This document shows, in pieces, positions 6,867 through 14,668 of a stretch of 32,155 nt of DNA. The number at the start of each line of letters is the position of its first letter. The first letter of the stretch is position 1. Under the pieces are notes generated by a model. The model had not been told where the DNA came from. It ran no database searches and worked only from the letters and a program-made list of their open reading frames with translations. Source of the DNA: Oscillospiraceae bacterium (GTDB lineage Bacteria; Bacillota; Clostridia; Oscillospirales; Oscillospiraceae); assembly GCA_015068425.1 (NCBI GenBank), contig SVKK01000020.1, forward strand, positions 1 to 32,155, read 5' to 3'. The translations under genes and the position numbers were made by a program.

Positions 6867-9185
6867 ATGGAACTCAATTGCAATCAGATCGTAAGCCAGA
6901 CCCGGACACTTCTCCGACTGCAGCATGATGTAAGCATCGAGGATGCCACTCCTGTTCAGCTCCACGATTGCCTCGGTCAGGTAATTATGATGGAAATAAC
7001 CAAGAAATGGTATGAATGCAAGCGCCAGCGCGGAACAGGCCGCCACGCTTACTATTTCTCCGCGGAGTATCTCATTGGCCGTCTTGTTTATTCCAACCTC
7101 TTCAATCTTGGTATACTTGATGAACTTAAGTCTGCATTTGCCGAAAAAGGCGTTGACCTTGCAGAGCTTGAGGATATAGAAGATGCCGCTCTCGGCAACG
7201 GCGGTCTTGGCCGTCTTGCCGCATGCTTTATGGACGCTGCAGTAACCTGCAATGTACCCCTTACCGGTTACGGCCTTCGTTACCGTTTTGGTCTTTTCAA
7301 GCAGAGCTGGGACGCAAACGGCGACCAGAAGCAGAGTGCCGACGACTGGGCAAAGTATGGCGATCCCTGGACTTACCGCCGCGACAAGCATACTCTTAAA
7401 ATCGATTTCCCCGACCACAGCATCCTTGCGGTTCCCTACGATGTTCCCGTTATCGGCTACGGCAACGATAATATAGGAACTCTCCGCCTCTGGCAGTGCG
7501 AAGCCGAGGAAGAGCTGGACTTCGATGCCTTCAATGCACAGGAATATGAACGCGCCCTCGCCGCCAAGAACAAGGCCGAGGATATCACCCGCGTCCTTTA
7601 TCCCAACGACAGCACCCGCGAAGGTAAGAGACTGCGCATTAAGCAGCAGTATGTTCTCTCCAGCGCATCCGTTCAGGATATTCTCCGCTACTTCCGTGAG
7701 AACCACGGCGATGACTACAGCCGCCTTCCCGAATTCATTACCATTCAGCTCAATGACACTCACCCCGCAATGAGCGCAGCGGAGCTTGTCCGCCTGCTTA
7801 TGAACGAGGGCTACAGCTTCAACACCGCCTTCGATATCAGCCGTCAGGTATTCTCCTACACCAACCACACTGTTATGAGCGAGGCTCTTGAAAAATGGCC
7901 TCTTGAGCTCCTTAGCAGTGTTGTTCCCGGTCTTGTGGACATCATCTGGAAGATTCATAACCGCCTCCAGAGCGAGCATCCCGAGCTTTACATCATCAAG
8001 GACGATACCGTCCATATGGCAAATCTTTCTGTATATATGGGAACCAGCGTAAATGGTGTTGCTCAGATTCACTCCGAGCTTATTAAGAACGACATTTTCC
8101 GCGACTGGTACGCCGTATATCCCGAAAAGTTCAAGAACGTAACCAACGGCATTACCCCCCGCCGCTGGCTGGGTCTGTGCAACCCCGAACTCACAGCTAT
8201 GCTGGAGGACTATTGCTGGAAGGGCTTCCTCACCGACCTTGACCAGTTGGAGAGCCTGAAGGGCAAGATCGATAAGGAAATGATCGACCGCTTCAACGCC
8301 ATCAAGTATGAGAAGAAAAAGCAGCTTTGCGAAGTTATCCGTAAGCACGAAGGCGTGGAACTCAGCCCCGACTTTGTTTTCGATGTTCAGGTTAAGCGTC
8401 TCCATGAGTATAAGCGCCAGCTTCTCAATGCCTTCTCCATTATGGACATCTATTTCGATGTGAAGGAGGGTAAGCTTCCAGACTTTACTCCCACCGCTTT
8501 TATCTTCGGCGCAAAGGCCGCCCCCGGCTACTGGAGAGCAAAGAGCATTATCCGCTATATCAACCGCATCGCAAAGCTTGTTAACAACGACCCCGATGTT
8601 AACAATAAGATGAAGGTCGTTTTTGTCCAGAACTATAACTGCTCTTATGCAGAGCATATTATCCCCGCAGCTGACATCTCCGAGCAGATTTCTCCCGCAG
8701 GCACCGAAGCTTCCGGCACCGGCAACATGAAGTTTATGCTCAACGGTGCTGTTACCCTCGGCACTCTGGACGGCGCTAACGTGGAAATCGTTGAAAAGGC
8801 CGGCCACGAGAATAACTATATCTTCGGCGCTACCATCGATGAGATCAACCGCGTGAAGGATACCTATCGCTCCAGAAATATCTATGAGCACGATTACCGC
8901 ATCCGCCGCGTTGTGGACACCCTCATTGACGGCACTGTTCCCACCGATGACGGTCTCAAGGAGCTCCATACCTCCATCATTGACGGTGCAAGCTATCATA
9001 AGCCCGACCACTATTACCTGCTTCTGGACTATGTTTCCTATCTTGTCACCAAGAAGCGTGCAATATCCGATTGGCGTGACCGCGAATCCTTCGGCAGAAA
9101 GTGCCTTATGAACATCGCCTCCGCAGGCAAGTTCAGCGCAGACCGCTCCATTCAGGATTATGCAGATACCATCTGGTATGTATAA
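6867..9185 (+). CDS. glgP: glycogen/maltodextrin phosphorylase
   Basis: A 772-residue PLP-dependent GT35 enzyme that splits alpha-1,4-glucan with phosphate into glucose-1-phosphate. N-terminal signatures include ALGNGGLGRLAACFMDA and GYGLRYRFGLF; the C-terminal half holds the PLP site EASGTGNMKFMLNGA with the Schiff-base lysine at residue 622, and TLDGANVEI after it. Slightly shorter than the 800-815 residues of enterobacterial enzymes. The upstream in-frame TTG at 6828 was rejected in favour of the ATG at 6867, which has AGGTGA five bases before it and matches family N-termini. Codon use is strongly biased to C-ending codons, as in the rnf genes, which suggests high expression. It is monocistronic, with no other glg genes nearby. 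Confidence 0.95.
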   Translation: MELNCNQIVSQTRTLLRLQHDVSIEDATPVQLHDCLGQVIMMEITKKWYECKRQRGTGRHAYYFSAEYLIGRLVYSNLFNLGILDELKSAFAEKGVDLAELEDIEDAALGNGGLGRLAACFMDAAVTCNVPLTGYGLRYRFGLFKQSWDANGDQKQSADDWAKYGDPWTYRRDKHTLKIDFPDHSILAVPYDVPVIGYGNDNIGTLRLWQCEAEEELDFDAFNAQEYERALAAKNKAEDITRVLYPNDSTREGKRLRIKQQYVLSSASVQDILRYFRENHGDDYSRLPEFITIQLNDTHPAMSAAELVRLLMNEGYSFNTAFDISRQVFSYTNHTVMSEALEKWPLELLSSVVPGLVDIIWKIHNRLQSEHPELYIIKDDTVHMANLSVYMGTSVNGVAQIHSELIKNDIFRDWYAVYPEKFKNVTNGITPRRWLGLCNPELTAMLEDYCWKGFLTDLDQLESLKGKIDKEMIDRFNAIKYEKKKQLCEVIRKHEGVELSPDFVFDVQVKRLHEYKRQLLNAFSIMDIYFDVKEGKLPDFTPTAFIFGAKAAPGYWRAKSIIRYINRIAKLVNNDPDVNNKMKVVFVQNYNCSYAEHIIPAADISEQISPAGTEASGTGNMKFMLNGAVTLGTLDGANVEIVEKAGHENNYIFGATIDEINRVKDTYRSRNIYEHDYRIRRVVDTLIDGTVPTDDGLKELHTSIIDGASYHKPDHYYLLLDYVSYLVTKKRAISDWRDRESFGRKCLMNIASAGKFSADRSIQDYADTIWYV

Positions 9186-9188
9186 AAT

Positions 9189-9222
9189 AAAAAAGGACGC
9201 CGTCGGGCGTCCTTTTTTATTT
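9189..9222 (+). terminator. intrinsic terminator of glgP
   Basis: AGGACGCC and GGCGTCCT form the stem core (A-run/T-run extended, 9189-9218) with a GTCG loop and a T6 tail, four bases after the stop codon. Confidence 0.92.
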
Positions 9223-9249
9223 ACAAATATGATGGGAAGACGATATAAT
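9220..9249 (+). promoter_or_regulatory. promoter of the three-gene operon 9290-11120
   Basis: TTTACA (9220-9225), an 18-base spacer and a perfect TATAAT (9244-9249), 41 bases before the first ATG. It starts right at the end of the glgP terminator. Confidence 0.7.
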
Positions 9250-9289
9250 TATTTTGTTGGATATCAAGTTATGAAAGGAGTCTGGCATA

Positions 9290-9802
9290 ATGGCACGAAT
9301 CAGTATGAAAGGTCCGGGCAGAATCGAGGAAATCAGCGCAATTCTCAAAGAACGCATTCCCGAGTGCGGATGGACTTGCGAACTTTTGGACCGTGTAAGC
9401 CGCTGCGGAGCGGAAATGCTTGTTTTTGAAAAGCATTTTATGCGCTCAGGCAATAGCAGTGCAAGCCTCAGCATAATGATAAGTGCTCAGGAGGGCGGCG
9501 TTATTGTTGACAGCGTGGGCAGCGGAGCCAAAGCGGGACTTTTTGATTTCACATGGGGCGTTGAGGAAGATTTTGCCGCCGAGGTTGCCAATGTTCTTGA
9601 GCCTATGGGCTTTGTCGTGTTTGAAAGAGATGATACGCAGATCGCCGAAGACTATGAACCCGTATCCCTGAGCGAACTTGGTGCGGGGAAGAGTGCGGAG
9701 AAAGAAGAAGCTCCTCAAGAGGCTGAGTGGGTGCAGCTTGGAAAGGAAGAAAAAAAAGGTCTTTTCGGCAGAAAGCGCAACAAACCCGACTGGGAGTATT
9801 AA
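9290..9802 (+). CDS. conserved hypothetical cytosolic protein
   Basis: 170 residues with no signal peptide or membrane segment. The N-terminal 110 residues look like a compact alpha/beta domain (hydrophobic strands around SLSIMISAQEGGVIVDSVGSG and MGFVVFERD). The last 50 are charged and low in complexity (Glu/Lys-rich, ending in KKGLFGRKRNKPDWEY). I do not recognise a family with certainty. It is the first gene of an operon with two membrane-anchored proteins (gaps of 21 and 22 bases). The start is supported by GAAAGGAGT upstream. It is a real gene by coding pattern and spacing; function unknown. Confidence 0.7.
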   Translation: MARISMKGPGRIEEISAILKERIPECGWTCELLDRVSRCGAEMLVFEKHFMRSGNSSASLSIMISAQEGGVIVDSVGSGAKAGLFDFTWGVEEDFAAEVANVLEPMGFVVFERDDTQIAEDYEPVSLSELGAGKSAEKEEAPQEAEWVQLGKEEKKGLFGRKRNKPDWEY

Positions 9803-9823
9803 ACACGGGAAACGGAGGATACT

Positions 9824-10345
9824 GTGGTGAAAAAAAGCACAAAAGCCATTATTGGCATTGTTGCCGTGGTTATCATCATTGTTCTTATCTTATTTGCATT
9901 GGGGAAACTGGATTCCTATGAAACAAGACTGACAAAAGCTATGGACTATGAGCAGATACTGCTCAAAGAGGGGCAGTACGCTCTTGTCCGCATTGACGAA
10001 GATCGTGCTGCTTTTGTATGTCCCACGGCGTCGGGAAGCGCGGGTCTTAATCTTTACGTGGAATTTGACCTTGACACAATGGAGGTCTCGGACGAGTTTT
10101 ATGTGTGGAGAAACGGAGGTCCTTATTTAAACGAGTTCGCCGAAAAAGCAAGAAGAGACCACTACGCCTTTAATACATATATGGATGTGAAGCACGGCCA
10201 CCCCACCTATTATTTTTACATAGGTGTAAGCGAGGTCGAGCCCGCATATGATCTTATCGGTGAGAGAACGAGTGCTCTCCAATACACTGAAATCAACGGA
10301 TATTACTTCTTTATGTATCTTCAGGATTTTGAGGTTTATCTGTGA
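9824..10345 (+). CDS. hypothetical membrane-anchored protein
   Basis: 173 residues. A short basic N-terminus is followed by one strong membrane helix (about 8-27, AIIGIVAVVIIIVLILFALG). The rest is an exported or cytosolic soluble domain with many aromatic residues (for example HPTYYFYIG and GYYFFMYLQDF). No recognised family. It starts at GTG 9824 or the adjacent GTG 9827; GGAGG at 9814-9818 fits both. Middle gene of the 9290-11120 operon. Confidence 0.65.
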   Translation: MVKKSTKAIIGIVAVVIIIVLILFALGKLDSYETRLTKAMDYEQILLKEGQYALVRIDEDRAAFVCPTASGSAGLNLYVEFDLDTMEVSDEFYVWRNGGPYLNEFAEKARRDHYAFNTYMDVKHGHPTYYFYIGVSEVEPAYDLIGERTSALQYTEINGYYFFMYLQDFEVYL

Positions 10346-10367
10346 TTATTGAAGAGAGGAGCAGCAT

Positions 10368-11120
10368 TTGAACAAACGGTCATTAAAAATAGTGATATGC
10401 GCCGCGGTGCTCCTTGCAATATTGCTCGCCCTCATTTTAGCTTCCGCGGTCCCAAATCGGACGGATTATACTTTTGCTCTCGGCAGCGGAAGACTGCGGG
10501 AGATAAGCAAGGAAACGAATGACGCAGGACACACTGTGATAACCCTTGCGGATGACGATTATACTTATCGGTATAACCTAAGCCTCCGTCAGCTGCAGTC
10601 TGTGCTGCTGAACAGCTCCCGCTGTGAGGAAATAGTGAAGGCTGCCGAGAATAAGAGTCTCAAAAGCGCTGAGCCGGATTTGGAACTGTGGCTTGGCGCG
10701 GCTTTTCCCGAAGCGGACTATACATCTCTGGAAACGGAGCTTCATACAGGCAGCGGCAGCCCGTTGGAGGCTAAGAGATACTGGGTGAAGGAGTGGCAAG
10801 GCGATATTCTGCTCAATTGGGCAAGCCTGAGCTTTACGGCGGACGGCAGACTTTGTATGCTGGTCAGAAGCAACAATATAATGCCTGCGGCTGAACAGAA
10901 GGTGAGCGAAGCCGAGGCGGTGGAACTCGCCGCGCAATATCTGGGAATAAGCGGTGAATTCAAGGAAGTAAACCTTGAAAAAGTGGTGTACGGTGAGTGC
11001 GTGGCGTGGCATATCGAATGCAGCGTGGAGAAAGGAACGATGGACACATATTATGCCCTCTATATAGACATAGAAAGCGGCGAGCTCATTGAGCCCGCGC
11101 TGACAACTTCTGCAGAATAA
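10368..11120 (+). CDS. membrane-anchored protein with a PepSY-like C-terminal region
   Basis: 250 residues starting at a TTG codon, chosen because GAGAGGA lies seven bases upstream and no ATG fits. One N-terminal membrane helix (about 9-28) should anchor the protein with the remainder outside. Residues about 177-245 (VSEAEAVELAAQYLGI, a strand pair, then YYALYIDIESGELI) resemble PepSY/YpeB-type domains by eye; these often inhibit or chaperone secreted peptidases. No peptidase lies in this operon. Function unknown; the PepSY reading is an inference. Confidence 0.65.
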   Translation: MNKRSLKIVICAAVLLAILLALILASAVPNRTDYTFALGSGRLREISKETNDAGHTVITLADDDYTYRYNLSLRQLQSVLLNSSRCEEIVKAAENKSLKSAEPDLELWLGAAFPEADYTSLETELHTGSGSPLEAKRYWVKEWQGDILLNWASLSFTADGRLCMLVRSNNIMPAAEQKVSEAEAVELAAQYLGISGEFKEVNLEKVVYGECVAWHIECSVEKGTMDTYYALYIDIESGELIEPALTTSAE

Positions 11121-11121
11121 T

Positions 11122-11160
11122 AAAAATCATCACCCGCATTTTTTGTGGGTGATGATTTTT
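11122..11160. terminator. bidirectional terminator between convergent genes
   Basis: AAAAATCATCACCC (11122-11135) pairs with GGGTGATGATTTTT (11147-11160). Poly-T on both strands serves the operon ending at 11120 and the methyltransferase ending at 11163. Confidence 0.88.
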
Positions 11161-11162
11161 TG

Positions 11163-12077
11163 TTATCTGCTGTTTCGCTCAAGGAAAACCCCGTCGCGAA
11201 AGCCCTGCATGGATTTGTCCGTGTCCGCCATTTCAAGGCGCTTTTCACACCATACACAGTACTGGGGATTTTGCTCTATGCCGCAGTAGTGCCGTCCCAG
11301 CTTTTTGGCGGTGACGGAGCTGCTGCCCGAACCCAGGAAAGGGTCAAAGACAGTGTCGCCTATATTGGAGGAGGCAAGTATCAGCTTTGCCAGCAGCTTT
11401 TCCGGCTTCTGGGTGGGGTGGGCTGTGTTTTCCGGCATAGACCAATAGGGTACGGTTATATCGTCCCAGAAGTTGCCGGGGCAGGTGGCGCGATAGTTTC
11501 CCTCGGGAGTTTCCTCCCAGTCCTTGGGCTTGCCGTTTTCCCGGTAAGGGGCAATCACCTTTTTGCGGAGCTTTACCGCATCCAGATTGAAAGTATAATC
11601 CCTGCCTACTGTGGCAAACCATATATCCTCCATACTGTTTTTCCAGTTTCGGGCGGCGCCGCGGCCTTTTTCCCGCTGCCAGGTAATGCGGTTGCGAAGG
11701 GTGAAAAACTCGCTGAGAGCTGCGGATATGGCGGCGGAGGAGCCCCAGTCGCAGCAGACATATATGCTGCCCGTATCCTTCATCAACGGACGGACGAGAG
11801 AAAGCCACTCCAAAGTGTATTTATAATACTCATTCTCGGAAAGGCGGTGGAAGGCATTTTCTCCGAAGGTCTTGTTCATATTATAGGGAGGGTCTGCGAT
11901 GACAAGGTCAGCAAAGGCGGAAGGGAGAAGGGGCATCACCGCAAGACTATCCCCAATTATGGTTTTATCCAGTATGTCATCCGCGCTGACGCTCTTTTCC
12001 ACGCTGACGCAGCGGCGGAGATAGCTCTCCCCCTGCTCCACGGAAAGGTCTATTGTTTTGTTTCTGCTTGATTTCAT
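11163..12077 (-). CDS. orphan DNA adenine methyltransferase (beta-class, N6/N4 type)
   Basis: 304 residues. The catalytic motif DPPYN (62-66) comes before the SAM-binding motif FDPFLGSG (244-251), and THPTQKPEKLL precedes the latter. This order marks beta-class N6-adenine or N4-cytosine methyltransferases of the D21-like family. The middle (about 110-200) should form the target recognition region. The frame is open far upstream on the minus strand, but ATG 12077 has CGGAG at the right distance and gives a normal N-terminus. No restriction endonuclease lies next to it, so this looks like a solitary regulatory or remnant methylase. It is divergent from the DUF2461 gene. The recognition sequence cannot be read from the protein. 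Confidence 0.9.
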   Translation of the reverse strand: MKSSRNKTIDLSVEQGESYLRRCVSVEKSVSADDILDKTIIGDSLAVMPLLPSAFADLVIADPPYNMNKTFGENAFHRLSENEYYKYTLEWLSLVRPLMKDTGSIYVCCDWGSSAAISAALSEFFTLRNRITWQREKGRGAARNWKNSMEDIWFATVGRDYTFNLDAVKLRKKVIAPYRENGKPKDWEETPEGNYRATCPGNFWDDITVPYWSMPENTAHPTQKPEKLLAKLILASSNIGDTVFDPFLGSGSSSVTAKKLGRHYCGIEQNPQYCVWCEKRLEMADTDKSMQGFRDGVFLERNSR

Positions 12078-12105
12078 AGCATACTCCGGAACATTGTTTT
12101 TAATG

Positions 12106-12135
12106 ATTTTAGCATAAAATGCCCCGCTCTTGCAA
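12106..12135 (-). promoter_or_regulatory. methyltransferase promoter (shares its -35 with the divergent promoter)
   Basis: On the minus strand TTGCAA (12135-12130), an 18-base spacer and TAAAAT (12111-12106). TTGCAA is its own reverse complement, so the same six bases also serve as -35 for the plus-strand promoter. Confidence 0.6.
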
Positions 12136-12158
12136 GAAAAACGCGAATATGATAAAAT
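12130..12158 (+). promoter_or_regulatory. promoter of the DUF2461 gene
   Basis: TTGCAA (12130-12135), a 17-base spacer and TAAAAT (12153-12158), about 30 bases before the ATG at 12189. Confidence 0.6.
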
Positions 12159-12188
12159 ATATCGATTTATATTCACTATGAGGTCTAT

Positions 12189-12905
12189 ATGGAATTTGAA
12201 AATATGCTCCGCTATTGCCGAGAGCTTGAAATGAATAATAACCGCACATGGTTTCACGAAAACCACGCTCAGTACGAAAAGGCGAAAGCCGATTTTACCG
12301 AGCTTGTGGATATGGTGAAGTATGCCGTTGTGGAGCGGGTTGACCCATCTTTGCAGGAGAGGCTTCTCTTCGCAGACCCTAAACCTATGATCTACCGCAT
12401 TCCCCGTGATGCCCGTATGTACAAAACAAAGCCCCCTTATAACCCCACTTGGAGGGCATATATTTCTCCCGATAAAAAGCAGCTTTTGCCTCTCGGCTAT
12501 ATTCTTAGGGTCGCTCCCGACGGACAGAGCCATTTTGGCACGGGCGCATGGTGTCCCGACAGAGAGTATCTCAACCGGGCCCGGGATTATGTTGCCGGAC
12601 ATTGGGAGGAACTGGAGGATCTTTTGGAGGAAAGCGGACTCACTCTCTTGGGAGAAAAGCTCAAACGCTGCCCCGGGGAATATGAGCCGGACCATCCTGC
12701 CGCCGAGTATCTTAAGCATAAAAGCTGGATATTTATCGAGGATGTTCCTGTAGATGATTTTGAAAGCTTTGATGAGTATATAGCATATATAAGCGCTCTT
12801 ATTGACCGTATGGAGCCTCTCCGACGCTTTTTTGAGAGAGCTTTGCAGCCTATAGTCGATAGTATATGGGATCGCCTGAGCGATATAAACCAAACCCGTT
12901 TCTGA
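12189..12905 (+). CDS. DUF2461 family protein
   Basis: 238 residues, typical of the family. The start ENMLRYCRELEMNNNRTWFH and the segment MIYRIPRDARMYKTKPPYN, followed by GYILRVAPDG, match the DUF2461 pattern of an N-terminal NN+xWF motif and a central IYRD-R+-KxKPPY motif. No biochemical role is established that I know of. The stop codon lies inside a repeat: the last dozen codons (DRLSDINQTRF) are encoded by the left arm of the inverted repeat at 12873-12898, so the native C-terminus may have been replaced when the element inserted. RBS GAGG precedes the ATG. Confidence 0.85.
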   Translation: MEFENMLRYCRELEMNNNRTWFHENHAQYEKAKADFTELVDMVKYAVVERVDPSLQERLLFADPKPMIYRIPRDARMYKTKPPYNPTWRAYISPDKKQLLPLGYILRVAPDGQSHFGTGAWCPDREYLNRARDYVAGHWEELEDLLEESGLTLLGEKLKRCPGEYEPDHPAAEYLKHKSWIFIEDVPVDDFESFDEYIAYISALIDRMEPLRRFFERALQPIVDSIWDRLSDINQTRF

Positions 12906-13143
12906 ACGAATATGCGTTGGCATTGCATCGCCTTCGCCCCTTGAAGGGCGACGGCCCATCTGCAGGACGAAGTCTTGCACTGCCTTAGAATATTCGCTCA
13001 GAAATCTCCGACACCACGGGTAGGGATTTTTGTGTCAGGCAAAATTGAATGATGATGGTGGGCTGACGCCCACCGAAGAATAAAATGAAGTCTGGCGCTA
13101 AAATCCGCCTCGTGGTGCGGGTTCGGTTTATATCGCTCAGGCG
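12873..13143. repeat. non-coding element with 26-bp terminal inverted repeats (MITE-like or large structured RNA)
   Basis: The left arm 12873-12898 and the right arm 13118-13143 are reverse complements with 25 of 26 matches. Nested inside, 12899-12913 and 12990-13004 are again inverted (14 of 15). Further local hairpins are CGCCC/GGGCG near 12935-12950, TGCAGGAC/GTCTTGCA at 12961-12979 with one mismatch, and GGTGGGC/GCCCACC at about 13057-13074. There is no transposase or convincing gene inside. The element ends 18 bases before the next gene's ATG. Confidence 0.75.
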
Positions 13144-13161
13144 TTGATTGGAGTGGAGATA

Positions 13162-13821
13162 ATGCAGATTCTTCTTGGATATATTGTGGTTTTCGGCTGG
13201 GTTTTTCTCAGCCTTGGCGCTGCACAGCTGGCTAAAAAATGTTTCAAAGCCGGCGAGGAAGCCGCCCGCAAGATAGTTCATGTATCCGTTGCCTTCACAT
13301 GGTTTCCCATGTATTTCTTTTTTGGCACTTCATGGCATCTGCCTGTGCCCACAGCCATTTTCATTGTGCTCAACTACATATCCTGCCGCAAGAATATTTT
13401 CTCCATGATGGAGCGCTCCGATGCGGAGAAACAGAGCTATGGCACTGTCTTCTATGCCCTCAGCATGACCGTGATGGCGGTGTGCGCCTGCATAGACCAT
13501 CGCCTTATGACACCCTATGGAATTGCCGCTCTTTGCATGGCTCTTGGTGACGGCTTTGCCCCCATATTCGGCAGCATTAAAAAGGGCAACCGCAGCTTTT
13601 TCGGCGGCAAGAGAAGCGTTTATGGCTGCATGAGTGTGTTTCTTATCTGCGGAATAGTTGTCAGCTTTATGAGCGCCTTCTTCGGCCTGGGGTTTGAATG
13701 GTGGAATATTCTCATCATTGCCTGGGGCGCAACTATATTCGAAATCGTGGGCGTAAAGGGTACCGACAACCTGACTCTGCCCCTCGGTGTGTTTATTCTC
13801 CTTTGTATTTTTGTTCTTTGA
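13162..13821 (+). CDS. dolichol/phytol kinase-like integral membrane protein (SEC59/VTE5 family)
   Basis: 219 residues, about six to seven membrane helices. Family features are ARKIVHVSV near the N-terminus, the polar motif MALGDGFAPIFGS, KRSVYGC, and the terminal KGTDNLTLPLG. These are the CTP-dependent polyprenol/phytol kinase signatures (COG0170), also distantly related to CDP-diglyceride synthases. The predicted reaction is phosphorylation of an isoprenoid alcohol in the membrane. ATG 13162 was chosen over the in-frame TTG 13144 because GGAGTGGAG lies just before it. The next gene, ten bases on, is the cognate prenyl-phosphate kinase-like DUF92 protein. The substrate is unknown. Confidence 0.8.
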   Translation: MQILLGYIVVFGWVFLSLGAAQLAKKCFKAGEEAARKIVHVSVAFTWFPMYFFFGTSWHLPVPTAIFIVLNYISCRKNIFSMMERSDAEKQSYGTVFYALSMTVMAVCACIDHRLMTPYGIAALCMALGDGFAPIFGSIKKGNRSFFGGKRSVYGCMSVFLICGIVVSFMSAFFGLGFEWWNILIIAWGATIFEIVGVKGTDNLTLPLGVFILLCIFVL

Positions 13822-13830
13822 GGAAAAGTT

Positions 13831-14619
13831 ATGGGCAACATCTGGCTTAGTTTAATACTCAGCACCCTTCTGGCTCTCCTTGCCCTTTGGCGGCGGGCGA
13901 TAACTTATCCCGGTACGGCGCTGGCATGGTGCTTCTCCGTGGTGATTTGCTATTGCGGCGGCTGGGTGGATTTCTGCGCTCTTGCTGCAACGCTGGTATT
14001 CACCCTTGTTGCGGGCAAGATATCCGGAAAAACCCGTGAAAAGGCCGAAATAAAGCTCCACGCAAAGCACGGCAGAAGAGACAGCGTGCAGATAATCTGC
14101 AATGTGGGCATGTCTGCTCTTATGGTGCTTTTGTATGCCGTCACTAAGCACGATGCCTTTCTTTGCGCCAGCGGAGCGGCCCTTGCCGCATCTCTGGCGG
14201 ATTCTATGGCATCGGAGCTGGGCATACTCAGCAAAAGAGGACCCCGCGATGCCTGCACATTTAAGAAAGTGCAGCCGGGAATGTCCGGAGGTGTCAGCGC
14301 CTTTGGTTTTGCCATGAGCGGCGTGGGCGCTGCCATAATCGGCGCTGTGTGTTTGGGACAGGGGAGAGGATGGCTGTTCTCTCTTGTGATATTTGTCTCC
14401 GGCTTTGCAGCCGCCTATATTGACAGTCTCCTTGGTTCCGCTGTGCAGGCAAAGTACCGCTGCGGTGTTTGCGGCGCCCTTACGGAAAAGAAAACCCACT
14501 GCGGCGTGACGGGTGTGATTGAAAAAGGCTGGCGTTTCATTGATAATGACGCGGTTAATTTTCTCAATAACCTCTCCGGCGCAGTGATAGCGCTGGTGCT
14601 GTGGTGGCTGATTGGATAA
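13831..14619 (+). CDS. DUF92 family membrane protein (VTE6-like prenyl-phosphate kinase homologue)
   Basis: 262 residues with about six membrane helices. Recognisable DUF92 features are RRAITYPGTALAW at the N-terminus, GRRDSVQIICNVG, the ASLADSMASELG motif, KKVQPGMSGGVS, and the C-terminal DSLLGSAVQAKYRCG with FIDNDAVNFLNN. The plant member VTE6 phosphorylates phytyl-phosphate to phytyl-diphosphate. Together with the upstream VTE5-like gene this gives both steps from a free prenol to its diphosphate. A Cys pair around CGVCGALTEKKTHCG near residue 210 could bind metal. RBS GAGGAAAAG overlaps the end of the upstream gene. Confidence 0.85.
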   Translation: MGNIWLSLILSTLLALLALWRRAITYPGTALAWCFSVVICYCGGWVDFCALAATLVFTLVAGKISGKTREKAEIKLHAKHGRRDSVQIICNVGMSALMVLLYAVTKHDAFLCASGAALAASLADSMASELGILSKRGPRDACTFKKVQPGMSGGVSAFGFAMSGVGAAIIGAVCLGQGRGWLFSLVIFVSGFAAAYIDSLLGSAVQAKYRCGVCGALTEKKTHCGVTGVIEKGWRFIDNDAVNFLNNLSGAVIALVLWWLIG

Positions 14620-14623
14620 TAGG

Positions 14624-14668
14624 ATATGAAAAAGAAGAAGCTCTTTTAGAGCTTCTTCTTTTTCATAT
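14624..14668. terminator. bidirectional terminator, 21-bp stem
   Basis: 14624-14644 pairs perfectly with 14648-14668 around TTT, with A-rich and T-rich outer halves. The stop codon of the minus-strand permease (14663-14665) lies inside the stem, so the two convergent genes are packed against each other. Confidence 0.88.

Noticed and set aside
6855-9011. A 718-codon open frame on the minus strand
   Set aside because: Antisense shadow of glgP, caused by its strong codon bias. The phosphorylase motifs on the plus strand decide the case.
12078-12980. Upstream extension of the methyltransferase frame on the minus strand
   Set aside because: It runs antisense through the DUF2461 gene and the repeat element. 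The ATG at 12077 has its own ribosome binding site and gives the normal N-terminus.
13144-13161. TTG start for the prenol kinase-like gene
   Set aside because: It would begin immediately after the inverted repeat arm and lacks a ribosome binding site, while ATG 13162 has GGAGTGGAG.
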